A DNA stretch of 32,513 nt from Acidimicrobiaceae bacterium (GCA_003156795.1 PMHU01000248.1:393-32905); one strand, 5' to 3'. Shown: positions 1-9,479, numbered from the stretch's first letter. Program-made: numbers and translations. The notes: a model not told the origin generated them from the sequence alone.

Positions 1-390
1 ATCGACTACGGCTTCCACGCCCCGACGATGAGCTTTCCGGTGCCGGGAACGTTCATGGTCGAGCCCACGGAGTCTGAGAACCTGGCCGAGCTCGATCGCT
101 TCTGCGAAGCCATGATCGCGATTCGGCGCGAAATCGACGAGGTCGGATCCGGGAAGATCGCTCCCGCGGACAGTGCCCTACGCCACGCACCACATACCTC
201 CTTGGCTCTGGCCGGAACGTGGGATCGCGTCTACAGCCGAGCCGAAGCCGTCTTCCCGGCCGGGCCCACGGCCGATAAGTACTGGCCGCCGGTGGCGCGC
301 ATCGACCAGGCTCACGGTGACCGGAACCTCATGTGTTCCTGCCCGCCGCCGGAAGCGTTCGCGGTAACGGCGATTCACACTTCCGTGTAG
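1..390 (+). CDS. gcvP: glycine dehydrogenase (decarboxylating), C-terminal fragment (5' truncated by window edge)
   Basis: Frame +1 is open from base 1: [26 protein letters not shown]...[10 protein letters not shown], the characteristic GcvP C-terminal segment; stop TAG 388-390. Confidence 0.93.
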   Translation: MDYGFHAPTMSFPVPGTFMVEPTESENLAELDRFCEAMIAIRREIDEVGSGKIAPADSALRHAPHTSLALAGTWDRVYSRAEAVFPAGPTADKYWPPVARIDQAHGDRNLMCSCPPPEAFAVTAIHTSV

Positions 391-2219
391 GCGGCGTCGT
401 GACTGTCGGCCACCGCTGGCCAGACGGTTACGGAGTCGGGCTTGAAGCTGATTCGGCAAAGGTCACCCGTGGAGGCGTCCACCGTCTCGACGGTGCGAAC
501 CCGGAGTTGTGGCCCGTCAACCAAACGGACGGTGATCGTGGTCACGGCCCCGAGGTCGACGACGTCGAGCACGGCCGCGGGATAGCCACCACCGTCGTTG
601 GTCAGCGCCACGTGCTCCGGACGAACGCACCACAAAACGTCCATGCCGGGCGGGATCCCGCGGGTCTCGGCCGAGATGAGCAGGGGGCCCACGGCGATCG
701 ACTCGGCCGACGCGATGGTTCCATGCATCAAATTCTGGATGCCCAGGAGTCGGGCCACGCGAGGCGACGCCGGACGACGGTAGACGTCTTGCCTGTTGCC
801 AGCTTGAAGCAGCTTGCCGTCCGCGACGACGAGGATCTCGTCCGCCAGCAGATTCGCCTCCTCGGGATCGTGGGTCACCAGGACGGTCGAAAGCCCAGAC
901 TCACGTTGGAGCCGGCGCAGCTCCTGGCGCAGGTCCTCGCGCACCGGGGCGTCGAGGCTGGAGAAGGGCTCGTCCAGAAGCAACAGCCGGGGTTGCCGGC
1001 TGAGCGCTTGGGCCAGGCTCACACGCTGGCGCTGGCCTCCGGAGAGCTGATGGGGCAAGCGGTCTTGGAAGCCCGTCAGGTGCAGAGTGCGAAGCCACCA
1101 CGCGGCCACCTGCCCGTCGGCGTCGGTCCCGAACAGCAGCTGTTTCCAGACGGTGAGCCCTGGAAAGAGTCCGAGACCTTGGGGGACGTAGCCGATGTGC
1201 CGATCCTCCGTCAGGACGGTACCCATCGATTCGTCGTTGTATGAGACCGGGCCCACGCCCGGGCCCAGAAGGCCGGCGAGGGACTTGAGGGTCAGAGACT
1301 TGCCGGATCCCGATGGCCCGAGGATGGCGAGGCGGTGGCTGGTGGCCCGATGGGCCAGGCGCAGGTGGAACGTACCCACGGTCACGTCGAGGTCGAAGTT
1401 CACGGTGGTCGGCTCCCCCGGGTTGGGCGGGCGGGGGACGGGCTGGTCGATGCGTTTGGCGCGAGCCGCCGGCAGCCGGAGCCTGCTGATGGTCACTACA
1501 CCGGCCGCGGCAACCAGGGCCAACGCCGTCGGCGCCTGTGTGTCAGGGATGCCGGTCCCCGAGAACTGGACGTAAGTGAACACGGGCAGGGAGTAGGGGT
1601 GGTACGCGATCAGGACCGTTGCGCCGTACTCGCCGAAGGCCCGTAGCCAGGTCAGTAAAAGTCCGGCTCGGATGCCGGGAGCGGCGACCGGCAGGTTTAC
1701 CCGCCAGAACCGGGCCAGGGGGCGCTTTCCGAGAGAGGCGGCCAGATCGTCCAGTGCGGGGTCGACGGTCGCGAAGGCGGAGCGCGCCGCGATGACGAGG
1801 AATGGCGAAGCCACGAAGGTTTGGGCGAGGACGATACCGGCGACCGACCCCGTCAGCCGGCCGTCGAAGAAGCGACCGACCGTGGTGTAAGGACCGACCA
1901 TATAGATGAGCACGATGCCGGCCATCACCGGTGGGAGGGCCAGCGGCAGCACCACGATCACTCCGATCGCAGCTGCGATACGACCGCGCGAGCGCGCCAG
2001 CCGATAGGCCAGGGGTATGCCAAACACGGCGATGAGGAAGGTCGAGATGGTGGCGCTCTCAACCGAGGTCCGGAGCGCGCTCCAGAGGCCAGGTGTTCCG
2101 AAGCCGGTTTCCTGCGCCTTCGCCAACCGGATCACGAAGGCGATCAGCGGCAGGGCGAGATAGACGGCTAACAGCCCGCCCAACCAGCTGAGCGGGCTGC
2201 GCGCCGTCCGCGTGGTCAC
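375..2219 (-). CDS. fused ABC transporter permease-ATPase, molybdate/tungstate type (ModB-ModC fusion)
   Basis: N-terminal permease with EAA-like loop ([28 protein letters not shown]), then ABC ATPase with Walker A GPSGSGKS, signature LSGGQRQR, Walker B LLLLDEP and a C-terminal TOBE-like region. Adjacent to a ModA/WtpA-like binding protein. Confidence 0.88.
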   Translation of the reverse strand: MTTRTARSPLSWLGGLLAVYLALPLIAFVIRLAKAQETGFGTPGLWSALRTSVESATISTFLIAVFGIPLAYRLARSRGRIAAAIGVIVVLPLALPPVMAGIVLIYMVGPYTTVGRFFDGRLTGSVAGIVLAQTFVASPFLVIAARSAFATVDPALDDLAASLGKRPLARFWRVNLPVAAPGIRAGLLLTWLRAFGEYGATVLIAYHPYSLPVFTYVQFSGTGIPDTQAPTALALVAAAGVVTISRLRLPAARAKRIDQPVPRPPNPGEPTTVNFDLDVTVGTFHLRLAHRATSHRLAILGPSGSGKSLTLKSLAGLLGPGVGPVSYNDESMGTVLTEDRHIGYVPQGLGLFPGLTVWKQLLFGTDADGQVAAWWLRTLHLTGFQDRLPHQLSGGQRQRVSLAQALSRQPRLLLLDEPFSSLDAPVREDLRQELRRLQRESGLSTVLVTHDPEEANLLADEILVVADGKLLQAGNRQDVYRRPASPRVARLLGIQNLMHGTIASAESIAVGPLLISAETRGIPPGMDVLWCVRPEHVALTNDGGGYPAAVLDVVDLGAVTTITVRLVDGPQLRVRTVETVDASTGDLCRISFKPDSVTVWPAVADSHDAAYTEV

Positions 2220-3166
2220 TGACCTGACAGTACCGCCTGCAAGTTGGTCGGCACCGTGCCGCTAACGATCGGAGGTGTCGTCAAAGCGAGCCCTTGCGCC
2301 CGGAGAAGTGCGGCTCCGGCGGGGCCGAGCAGGTAGGCAACGAAGGCGGCGGCCCCGGCCGAGTGCGGAGCGTTGTTGATCACGGTGATGGTGTACACCG
2401 CTTCCAGTACCGGGCCCGGGATGGAAACGGTCTTGATGTTGGACGCGGCCGCCTCGACTCCATAGAAGAACCCGGCGTCGAGCTGTCCGGCTTGCAGTCG
2501 TCCGACGAGGGTGTTCTCTGGGAAGACGTTGGAAGACTCCGTCCCCAGCTGCCTGAGTGCGGGCAGATTGTGCGCGGTCGCCGCGTCGTCGAGGGCGCTG
2601 ACGGCGAGCACGCCCTTCGGGTCGGTCGCGGGGTCAGTGCGCCCCAGCAGGAAGCCGGGTTGGGTTACGACGTCGTACCAGGGCTCGGTCTGAAGGTCGT
2701 GGGCGAACCTGCTGTTCGGGTTGTACCCGATCACGAGTGGGGAGGTTGCGAACTTCGCGTACCAGGAGACCCAGTTCCCATTGGATGCTCCCTCGAGGCC
2801 GACATCTTTAGAGGGATTGGCGCTGATATAGACGTCGCCTTGCTGGGTCTTGCCCTTGATCTCGTTGGCGAGAGAGCCCGAGTCGCCGGAGTACCCCGTA
2901 AACGTGTAGCCGGTCGCGGTATTGAAGGCTGGGCCGACGTCCTTGGTCATCAGATCCACTAGGGAGCCAGCATAGAGAACGTCGACCGGGCCGGAACCCT
3001 GGGCCGAGGTGGGAGTCGGAATCGTGGTGGCGGACGACGAGGGGGTCGCCTTGCTCGAGCTCCCACATCCGGCAGCCAGCAGGGCCAGGCCTGCGAAGAC
3101 GCAAGTACGACGAAGGTTTCTCCGGACCGGGACCGTGCCCGGTTGGGAACAGCGCGACGATGTCAT
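2216..3166 (-). CDS. molybdate/tungstate ABC transporter substrate-binding lipoprotein (ModA/WtpA-like)
   Basis: Lipobox LLAAGC followed by VDVLYAGSLVDLM...GDVYISANPS, extracellular-binding-protein-like. Overlaps the permease-ATPase start by 4 nt. ORF track begins at 3190 (GTG); ATG at 3166 is the preferred start. Confidence 0.8.
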   Translation of the reverse strand: MTSSRCSQPGTVPVRRNLRRTCVFAGLALLAAGCGSSSKATPSSSATTIPTPTSAQGSGPVDVLYAGSLVDLMTKDVGPAFNTATGYTFTGYSGDSGSLANEIKGKTQQGDVYISANPSKDVGLEGASNGNWVSWYAKFATSPLVIGYNPNSRFAHDLQTEPWYDVVTQPGFLLGRTDPATDPKGVLAVSALDDAATAHNLPALRQLGTESSNVFPENTLVGRLQAGQLDAGFFYGVEAAASNIKTVSIPGPVLEAVYTITVINNAPHSAGAAAFVAYLLGPAGAALLRAQGLALTTPPIVSGTVPTNLQAVLSGQ

Positions 3167-3188
3167 GAATTCAACCCTAGCCCGAATC

Positions 3189-3209
3189 ACTAGTCCGATT
3201 TCGACTAGT
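3189..3209. promoter_or_regulatory. inverted repeat, candidate operator upstream of the modA-like gene
   Basis: ACTAGTC-CGATTTC-GACTAGT: perfect 7-bp arms with 7-bp spacer, just upstream of the preferred modA ATG. Confidence 0.35.
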
Positions 3210-3289
3210 CAGCGGTGGGGCTCACCGGGTCATTGCCTCGCCCGTCGCCTCTCTTGCTGTGCAGACCAGCCCGGTAGGATCGACAGGAA

Positions 3290-3427
3290 ATGAAAGCTCT
3301 TCGCCGGACGCTGGTCGCCCTCGGGGTAACGGTGATCGTCGCCGGTGTCGTACGCCTGCGAGGCACCGGAGGGACCCCGCCCCAACGTGGGGGTTGGCGG
3401 GAGCTACCCGCAGACGAGCTCGACTGA
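3290..3427 (+). CDS. small hypothetical protein (45 aa), possible single N-terminal membrane segment
   Basis: ATG at 3290, translation MKALRRTLVALGVTVIVAGVVRLRGTGGTPPQRGGWRELPADELD*, ends just upstream of the next gene. Short ORF, so only moderate support. Confidence 0.4.
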   Translation: MKALRRTLVALGVTVIVAGVVRLRGTGGTPPQRGGWRELPADELD

Positions 3428-3438
3428 TCGGCCTTGCT

Positions 3439-4419
3439 TTGAAGGCGACCGTCGTGGGGCTGGGAGCAGTGGGCCGGCAGGCGGTCAATAGTCTCATCGA
3501 GGAAGCCACGTTCGACTCCGTGACGCTGGTGCATCGCGATCCGCGCCGGATCGGGTCTCTGATCCAAGGCTGGGGTGACCGGGTGGAGGTCCACCGCGGC
3601 TCGGCGTCCGACCTTCCCGAAGCCGACGTCACCGTCGTCGCGTTGGCTTCCGGCCAGCTCCGCGCCGCATCGGTCGCGCTGGCCAACGGTAGCCACGTCG
3701 TGTGCGCCACCGACGATCCCGCCGAGGTCCGAGCCCTGCTCGGCCTCGATGGCAAGGCCCGAGGCGAAGGTGTCAGCGTCGCGGTAGGGACCGTCATGGC
3801 GCCGGGTCTCAGTTGCGTTCTGGCCGCACACTTGCGGGGTCACCTCGAGAGGGTGGACGAAATCCACGTCGCGAGCGTTGGCACCGGCGGCCCGGCCTGC
3901 GCCCGCCGTCACCATTCGGCCTTTGCTGCCATCGCCGTGGATTGGGAGGACGGCGAGTGGAGGCGGCGGCCAGGTGGATCGGGCCGTGAACTGGTCTGGT
4001 TTCCTGAGCCGGTGGGCGGAGCCGACTGCTACCGGGCCGCGCTGGCTGATCCCTTCCTTCTGGTTCCGGCTTTTCCTGGCTGCCGTCGGGTGACGTCCAG
4101 GCTCGAAGCGACGCGTCGAGATCGGTTGACGTCCTGGCTTCCGATGCTCCGTTCCCCCCACCCCGAAGGTTTGCTTGGTGCGGTGCGAGTCGAGGTGCGG
4201 GGCTGGATGGCCGGCCGAGCCGAGACCGAGATTCTCGGCGCCGCCATACGACCGGCGGTGGCGGCCGGCGCCGTGACCGCCCGGGCTGCTATCTGGGCCG
4301 CCACCGGCCGGCTGGCTCGGAGTGGATCGGGGGGCCTGGCCGAGCTGGTGCCCGCCCCGGGGAAGTTTCTCCGAGAGCTGGCGGGCGACGGCATAGCCGT
4401 CTCCTCGTTCGGAGGTTAG
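3439..4419 (+). CDS. NAD(P)-binding oxidoreductase, saccharopine-dehydrogenase-like
   Basis: Rossmann N-terminus from TTG 3439: MKATVVGLGAVGRQAVNSL...VTVVALASGQLRAASVALANGSHVVCATD. The ORF-track start at 3259 includes non-homologous-looking upstream sequence. Confidence 0.65.
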   Translation: MKATVVGLGAVGRQAVNSLIEEATFDSVTLVHRDPRRIGSLIQGWGDRVEVHRGSASDLPEADVTVVALASGQLRAASVALANGSHVVCATDDPAEVRALLGLDGKARGEGVSVAVGTVMAPGLSCVLAAHLRGHLERVDEIHVASVGTGGPACARRHHSAFAAIAVDWEDGEWRRRPGGSGRELVWFPEPVGGADCYRAALADPFLLVPAFPGCRRVTSRLEATRRDRLTSWLPMLRSPHPEGLLGAVRVEVRGWMAGRAETEILGAAIRPAVAAGAVTARAAIWAATGRLARSGSGGLAELVPAPGKFLRELAGDGIAVSSFGG

Positions 4420-4463
4420 GAAGATGCGCCGGGCGCCGGAGATTCCGCCGGCTGAAGCGGCCT

Positions 4464-4745
4464 CTAGGGTCGCCGGAAGCGCTGGGTCCAGCGGACCCGC
4501 CAGTCCAGCGGATCGGTCCGCGGCATCACGGCCAGAGTGCGGTTGAGCAGCGTGAGGGTCGCAGTCGCGCCCCAATCGTCGATGACGCCGTGAAGGTGGG
4601 CGGCCACGATGTTTCTCGCCGCCTCGATGATGCTCCGGTCACCACCGGCGGCGGTCGACAAGACGTCCACGGCACCGTCCGTAGCGCCCGAGCTGGATAG
4701 CTCGGCGGCCCGGGCGGCGATGGCTTCAGCTGTCGCTATCGTCAT
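4464..4745 (-). CDS. hypothetical protein (93 aa)
   Basis: Open frame overlapping the ABM gene end by 20 nt, same orientation; no family recognised. Confidence 0.45.
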   Translation of the reverse strand: MTIATAEAIAARAAELSSSGATDGAVDVLSTAAGGDRSIIEAARNIVAAHLHGVIDDWGATATLTLLNRTLAVMPRTDPLDWRVRWTQRFRRP

Positions 4746-5046
4746 TGGGCGGCATGCTACTCAGCGGCTGGTAGTGGTCCACTTCCGGGGTGCCGTCGAA
4801 ATGAGGTCCGATCAGGGCGCGCCACTTGGCGAAGCTCGCCGACTGGCGGAATCCGACGAGGTGATCGTCGATCGTCTGCCACTCGACCAGCAGGAGGTAG
4901 CGCGACGGGTGCTCGACGCCCCGATGCAGCTGGATCCGTAGGCATCCGGGGCTCGATGCCAGCACCGTTTTTGCCTGCGCATAGTCCGCTTCGAAGGCGC
5001 TCTCCGCGCCGGGGGTCACGTTGATCAGGGCGTGTTCGAGGAACAT
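4726..5046 (-). CDS. antibiotic biosynthesis monooxygenase (ABM) family protein
   Basis: MFLEHALINVTPGAESAFEADYAQAKTVLASSPGCLRIQLHRGVEHPSRYLLLVEWQTIDDH: dimeric alpha/beta barrel ABM pattern. Confidence 0.8.
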   Translation of the reverse strand: MFLEHALINVTPGAESAFEADYAQAKTVLASSPGCLRIQLHRGVEHPSRYLLLVEWQTIDDHLVGFRQSASFAKWRALIGPHFDGTPEVDHYQPLSSMPPNDDSDS

Positions 5047-5113
5047 CGGAGCTCTTTCTTTGGATTCGGTCGGTCAAGACTCTCCATCTGGGCATGCTGC
5101 CGGCCGGTCTCGG

Positions 5114-6004
5114 CTAGGCCGCAGTGGCCACCGCAAAGATGCGGCTGAACGGAAACACGGTGCGGCCTTGGTCGTCGCGCTGGTAAGCGGAGCGCAGGGC
5201 TGCAGCGTAGGACGTGAGGAAGTCATCGGTGTCGGCAGGTGACCCGAACCGCTCGAGGGCGGCCAGGAAGGGCCGCAGCGCCGTCCCCCGTACCCACTGG
5301 AGCACAGCATCGGGTCCTTGGAGTACGTGCAGATAGGTCGTCTCCCAGACGTCCACCACGGCGCCCGTGTCCAGCAGCGCCCTCAAATACGACTGCGGTC
5401 GCAAGACCGCGGCTGAGCGGATGGCGGACTGGAGTAGGTCGCTCCACCTGTCAGAGGTGGCCAGCTCGTGCAGCAGGGTGTGGCTCGGCTCGTCGAAGTT
5501 GTTGGGTACCTGGAATGCGAATGTCCCGCCGGGCGTCAGGGACTCGATAAACCTCGGAAACAGACTGACGTGGCCCTCCACCCACTGAAAGGTGGCGCAG
5601 GAGAGAAGTACGTCGACCGGCTGTTCGGGTTGCCAGTCCCGGATGTCCTGCTTTCGGAACTCGAGCCGACCTGGGACTTCGAGCGCTTTGGCCCGAGCGA
5701 TCATGTCTGCCGAGCTGTCAACTCCGACGATGCGCGCTTCGGGCCAGCGGTCTAACAGTTGGACGGTCGTGTTGCCCGGACCGCAACCCAGGTCGACGAC
5801 CTCCGTCGGCCCAGTTCGTGTAATTCGCGCCAGGAGGTCGACGAAAGGCCGGCGCCTTTCGTCCTCGAACTCGAGGTATTGGTCGGGGTCCCAGTGGGCT
5901 GCGACCCCGGCGGTTGGATCAGGTTCCCGGTGCGCCGTAATAGCCGACCACGTCGCCGATGGCCTCCACGGTCCCCATGTTGTTGTAAATGTCGTTCTGG
6001 CCAC
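5114..6004 (-). CDS. tam: trans-aconitate 2-methyltransferase-like SAM-dependent methyltransferase
   Basis: HWDPDQYLEFEDERRRPFVDLLARI...VVDLGCGPGNTTVQLLDRWPEARIVGVDSSADMI...IRDWQPEQPVDVLLSCATFQWV matches the Tam pattern. The start is uncertain: no in-frame ATG/GTG/TTG lies near the conserved N-terminus and the listed GTG at 6004 is inside the subtilase gene. Confidence 0.8.
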   Translation of the reverse strand: MARTTFTTTWGPWRPSATWSAITAHREPDPTAGVAAHWDPDQYLEFEDERRRPFVDLLARITRTGPTEVVDLGCGPGNTTVQLLDRWPEARIVGVDSSADMIARAKALEVPGRLEFRKQDIRDWQPEQPVDVLLSCATFQWVEGHVSLFPRFIESLTPGGTFAFQVPNNFDEPSHTLLHELATSDRWSDLLQSAIRSAAVLRPQSYLRALLDTGAVVDVWETTYLHVLQGPDAVLQWVRGTALRPFLAALERFGSPADTDDFLTSYAAALRSAYQRDDQGRTVFPFSRIFAVATAA

Positions 6005-9000
6005 CCGAGCCGATCTTCACCGTGGCCAGGTTCGCCACCGTCTCGCCTTTCGTGAAATTGAGGTTGGAAACCACTGGCCTGGTCTCGCCTGCTGGGTACA
6101 CGGTGAGGTACCCGCCGATGGTCCCGGCCGTGACGGTGGTATTGAGGACTACCGCGGACGGGCCGTCCGAGTTACCGATGGTCCCGCTGGGGCCGACCAG
6201 GACGCCACCTTGCCCGACCACGTTGGCGGCGTCCGTCCCGCCGCTGCCGATCGGAGCGTCGAACCCTCCGACGTTCACCCGCGTGTCAAGGATCCGATGG
6301 TCGACCAGCGGAAAGAACCGTGCCCCCGAAGGGTCGCCGGCAGCTGTGAAGTAGCCCTCCAAGTCGACGATGGCGTCGGTCGACCCCATGTTGTTGTAGA
6401 GGTCGATACTGCCCCCGGACCCGAGCTCGACGATGGCCAGGTTGGCGACCGTTTCGAGCTTCGCGAAGTTGAGGTTGGAAACGACTGGCGTCGGCTCTCC
6501 TTCTGGGTACACGGTGAGGTATCCGCCCGTGGTTCCATTGGTGACCGTCACGTTGACTACGACTCCCGTCGCCGTGCTGGGCACTGCGTTGTTTCCGGTG
6601 ACTTGAAGGGGTTCGATCCCGGCGCTTCCGATCGGGTGCTCTGGTGCGCCCAAGCCGATCCGGGTGTCGAGGATGCGGACCGGGGGCAGCGATACGAAGG
6701 TGCTGCCTGCTGCCCCTGTTCCGTCCACGTAGTAACCCGCCAGGTCAGCCACGAGGTCAATGCTGCCGAGGTTGTTGTAGAAGCTGATGTCGCCGCCGGC
6801 CCCGACCTTGACCGTGACCAGGTTTGGCACCGTCTGGTTCCTAGAGAAGTTGATGTTGGAAGTGACAGGTTTCACCTGGCCGGTGGGCCACACCGTCAGG
6901 TACGACCCCGCGCTCGCGTTCACCACCGTGGTATTTATGACCACAGCGGCCACTCCCGTGGCGGGGACCCCGGTGACCCCGCCCGTCCCGGTGACCTTGA
7001 AGGTCAGGGTCTGGGCCGCGCCGATCGGGTGTTGCGGTGCGCCCAAGCCGATCCGGGTGTCGAGGACGCGCGTCGGCGGCACGCTCACATAGGTCCCGAA
7101 ACCGGTCGTAGGCGGGGGCGCGTCGGAGACGGCAGCTCCGGCGTTGAGCATCCCCTGGCCGTACTCGATGTCGGTGCCGCCCGGGCCGAGATCGGTGGCA
7201 GTGGAAATGATCAGTTCACTGACCTGGGTAGGGGTGAGGCTGGGGTTGACCGACCAGATCAGGGCGGCCGTTGCTGCCGCTTGGGGCGCAGCAAAGCTGG
7301 TGCCCGCTCCGGTCGTCGTGAGGGGGCTTCCTCCGGCGTTCAGGAGCGGTATGTCGTTGGCAGTGATTTCCTCCTCGCTCGCGAGGTCGAAGTCGGCGCT
7401 GCCGCCGGGCGCGACCAAAGAGGCGTCGCCCACGTTGGAGTAAGCGGCCCGGTAGCCCTCGCGCCCCGTCGCACCTACGGAGATCACGTTGGGATCAGAG
7501 GCCGGGTAGACTGGGGCGTCGTCGTACTGGTTGTCGCTAGGAGTGGGGTCAAAGCCGATGCTCAGGGCGTCGTTGCCTGCAGCCGCCACGACGAGGATCC
7601 CGGCGGCTTGGGCGGCCTGGATTGCGTCTCCGACAGCGGTGTCGGTGTCGGGGCAGGTGCCGCCCAAGCTGAGGTTGATGATCCTGACCGGATCGGTCGG
7701 GTGGGCGGCCGTGTTGGCGGCCCAGGCGATACCGGCGGCGATTTGGGCCGAGACCGTGTCGTCGTCGAAGTCGACTTTGATCGGCATCACATCGGTGTGC
7801 CAGCCGAGAGAGGCCAACCCTTGGTCGTTGTCGGTCACTGCCGCGATCACGCCTGCGACCGCCGTCCCGTGCCCGGAGTCGGTCTGGCCGGTGTCGGTGT
7901 TGCCCGTCTCTGTGGTGCCGGGTCCCATGGGTAGACCGGTGACTTCATCAAAGCCGTCGACCAGGTTGGCGGCCAGATCGGTCTGGGTGTAGTCGGCGCC
8001 GGTGTCGATGTCGGCGACCACGAGGTTATTCCCGGTCGTGACCGACCATGCTCCCGGGGCGTTGATCACCGGCAAGTTCCACTGTGACGAGTAGTCGGTG
8101 TCATCGGGTGGAGTGGTAGTCCCCGCCTCCGCGGTACCGATGCTTTCCGTCGTGTACTTCTCGCTCGGGGTGATGTGCGAGGGGAGTCCGGCAGCGGTCA
8201 GCACCCGTCCGGCTGCCGATGGATCACCGTTGAAGGACAATACGCCTTCGCCGTAATCGTGCACGTGCGAAAAGCCGGCTTTCCTGAGCGCCGCGACGGC
8301 GAGGGTGGAGTCGTGCGGGTCGGACGTCGTCGCCACTTGTGGAGCGTTGACCGATGAGGCGTCGCAGTCTCCGGGTTCGGGGCCAGGAATCGAGTCGAGG
8401 ACACCCCCAGTGAGCGGACCGTCTATCGACGTCGAGCTGGGGACATCCGCGCCATTGCCGGTCGTCGTCTCTTCGGAGCGGCTCTGAAGGAAGCCGTTCC
8501 AAGCGAGCGACGGGCTGTCGCCGATGGCGCTCCACGGAAAGCTGATGGCCACGCTGTCGGCGGTTATGGTCACCGATGGCGTCACTGGCGACAGGACGTC
8601 GCAGTCGGAGTCCGACTGATAGACGCTTGCGACGAACTGACCGGGGGTCGACGATTGCGCCACGTATCCCAGGTACTCATCGCCGGAACCGTCGCACTCG
8701 TCAGTGAAATCCCCGTTTGTGTCGATCCCGATCTCCCAAGCCCCCAGGGAGTTCTGGACCCAGTGGTCGGCGGTCTGGACTTCGAACGTCCACTCTTGCT
8801 GGGAGCAGTTGTAGAACGCCCCGTATGAAATTGGATCGAACGTGCCCCCGACAGGCGCCATGGAACGGGAGTCGCCGTAGCAGGCGGGGCTTAAGTTGCT
8901 CAGCGGCGCCACGTTGGACGGTCGCACCGTTGTCCGGACCTCGGCTGCCAGCTTCTTGATGTCGAGTCGAAGCGGTCGCATGGTCTTGCTTGTGCGTGCC

Positions 9001-9125
9001 GACACGCCGACACCCGAAGCCGCGAAGGTGGCTCCGGCTTGTGAGTTGGTGATCAGTTGAGTACCGATCAAAGAGAGGCCCACTGTTGCAAGCACTCCAG
9101 CCGCCCTTCGGCCTTGATTGCCCAT
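5919..9125 (-). CDS. secreted subtilisin-like serine protease (S8) with three C-terminal repeats
   Basis: Signal-peptide-like start MGNQGRRAAGVLATVGLSLIGTQL (ATG 9125). Catalytic triad motifs: Asp (VVADIDTG), His (DSGHGTAVAGVIAA), Ser (GTSFAAPQAAA). Three C-terminal repeats with LDTR...SN(L/I)NF...YNN(L/M)G motifs. Confidence 0.92.
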   Translation of the reverse strand: MGNQGRRAAGVLATVGLSLIGTQLITNSQAGATFAASGVGVSARTSKTMRPLRLDIKKLAAEVRTTVRPSNVAPLSNLSPACYGDSRSMAPVGGTFDPISYGAFYNCSQQEWTFEVQTADHWVQNSLGAWEIGIDTNGDFTDECDGSGDEYLGYVAQSSTPGQFVASVYQSDSDCDVLSPVTPSVTITADSVAISFPWSAIGDSPSLAWNGFLQSRSEETTTGNGADVPSSTSIDGPLTGGVLDSIPGPEPGDCDASSVNAPQVATTSDPHDSTLAVAALRKAGFSHVHDYGEGVLSFNGDPSAAGRVLTAAGLPSHITPSEKYTTESIGTAEAGTTTPPDDTDYSSQWNLPVINAPGAWSVTTGNNLVVADIDTGADYTQTDLAANLVDGFDEVTGLPMGPGTTETGNTDTGQTDSGHGTAVAGVIAAVTDNDQGLASLGWHTDVMPIKVDFDDDTVSAQIAAGIAWAANTAAHPTDPVRIINLSLGGTCPDTDTAVGDAIQAAQAAGILVVAAAGNDALSIGFDPTPSDNQYDDAPVYPASDPNVISVGATGREGYRAAYSNVGDASLVAPGGSADFDLASEEEITANDIPLLNAGGSPLTTTGAGTSFAAPQAAATAALIWSVNPSLTPTQVSELIISTATDLGPGGTDIEYGQGMLNAGAAVSDAPPPTTGFGTYVSVPPTRVLDTRIGLGAPQHPIGAAQTLTFKVTGTGGVTGVPATGVAAVVINTTVVNASAGSYLTVWPTGQVKPVTSNINFSRNQTVPNLVTVKVGAGGDISFYNNLGSIDLVADLAGYYVDGTGAAGSTFVSLPPVRILDTRIGLGAPEHPIGSAGIEPLQVTGNNAVPSTATGVVVNVTVTNGTTGGYLTVYPEGEPTPVVSNLNFAKLETVANLAIVELGSGGSIDLYNNMGSTDAIVDLEGYFTAAGDPSGARFFPLVDHRILDTRVNVGGFDAPIGSGGTDAANVVGQGGVLVGPSGTIGNSDGPSAVVLNTTVTAGTIGGYLTVYPAGETRPVVSNLNFTKGETVANLATVKIGSGGQNDIYNNMGTVEAIGDVVGYYGAPGT
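5925..7095 (-). repeat. three tandem ~127-131-codon repeats within the subtilase gene
   Basis: RVLDTRIGLGAPQHPIG / RILDTRIGLGAPEHPIG / RILDTRVNVGGFDAPIG, each followed by SYLTV or GYLTV, SN(I/L)NF and YNN(L/M)G. Copies 1 and 2 share an identical 31-nt block (6643-6673 and 7036-7066). Confidence 0.9.
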
Positions 9126-9406
9126 CCGAGCCTCCTTTAGCCGCCTAGCCCACCCTGGTCGGAGCGATTCTAGGACCAGGCCGCCCGCCGGCGGGGATCC
9201 TGGGTCATTCCGGCAACGATTTTGGCGAGCATGGGATCGCGGTCGGCCCGACGGCGCACCTTGGTCCGCCAACTGCAGCAACAACTCGATTGGGCGGGCG
9301 GGGTTGCCGTAGCAGGTCGAGATCTCGCCCCCGGCTAACATTGCTGGCTCGGCCCGCCGAAACGGTCAGAGAGTTGGTTTCCTCCAACTTTTGTGTCCGC
9401 CGACCC

Positions 9407-9479
9407 GGGGACGTAGCTCAGTTGGCAGAGCACCTGCTTTGCAAGCAGGGGGTCGTCGGTTCGAGTCCGATCGTCTCCA
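9407..9479 (+). tRNA. tRNA-Ala (anticodon UGC)
   Basis: GGGGACG...CGTCTCC acceptor stem (one G-U), D-arm GCTC-AGTTGGCA-GAGC, anticodon stem-loop CCTGC-TTTGCAA-GCAGG, T-loop TTCGAGT. No encoded CCA. Confidence 0.95.

Noticed and set aside
3205-4575. 456-aa minus-strand ORF opposite the oxidoreductase gene
   Set aside because: Arg/Gly/His-rich translation without motifs; opposite frame has a coherent Rossmann protein.
5592-7934. 780-aa plus-strand ORF opposite the subtilase and tam-like genes
   Set aside because: Antisense shadow ORF typical of high-GC DNA; low-complexity Gly/Val/Arg/Asp composition and no family motifs, while the opposite strand encodes a clear protease.
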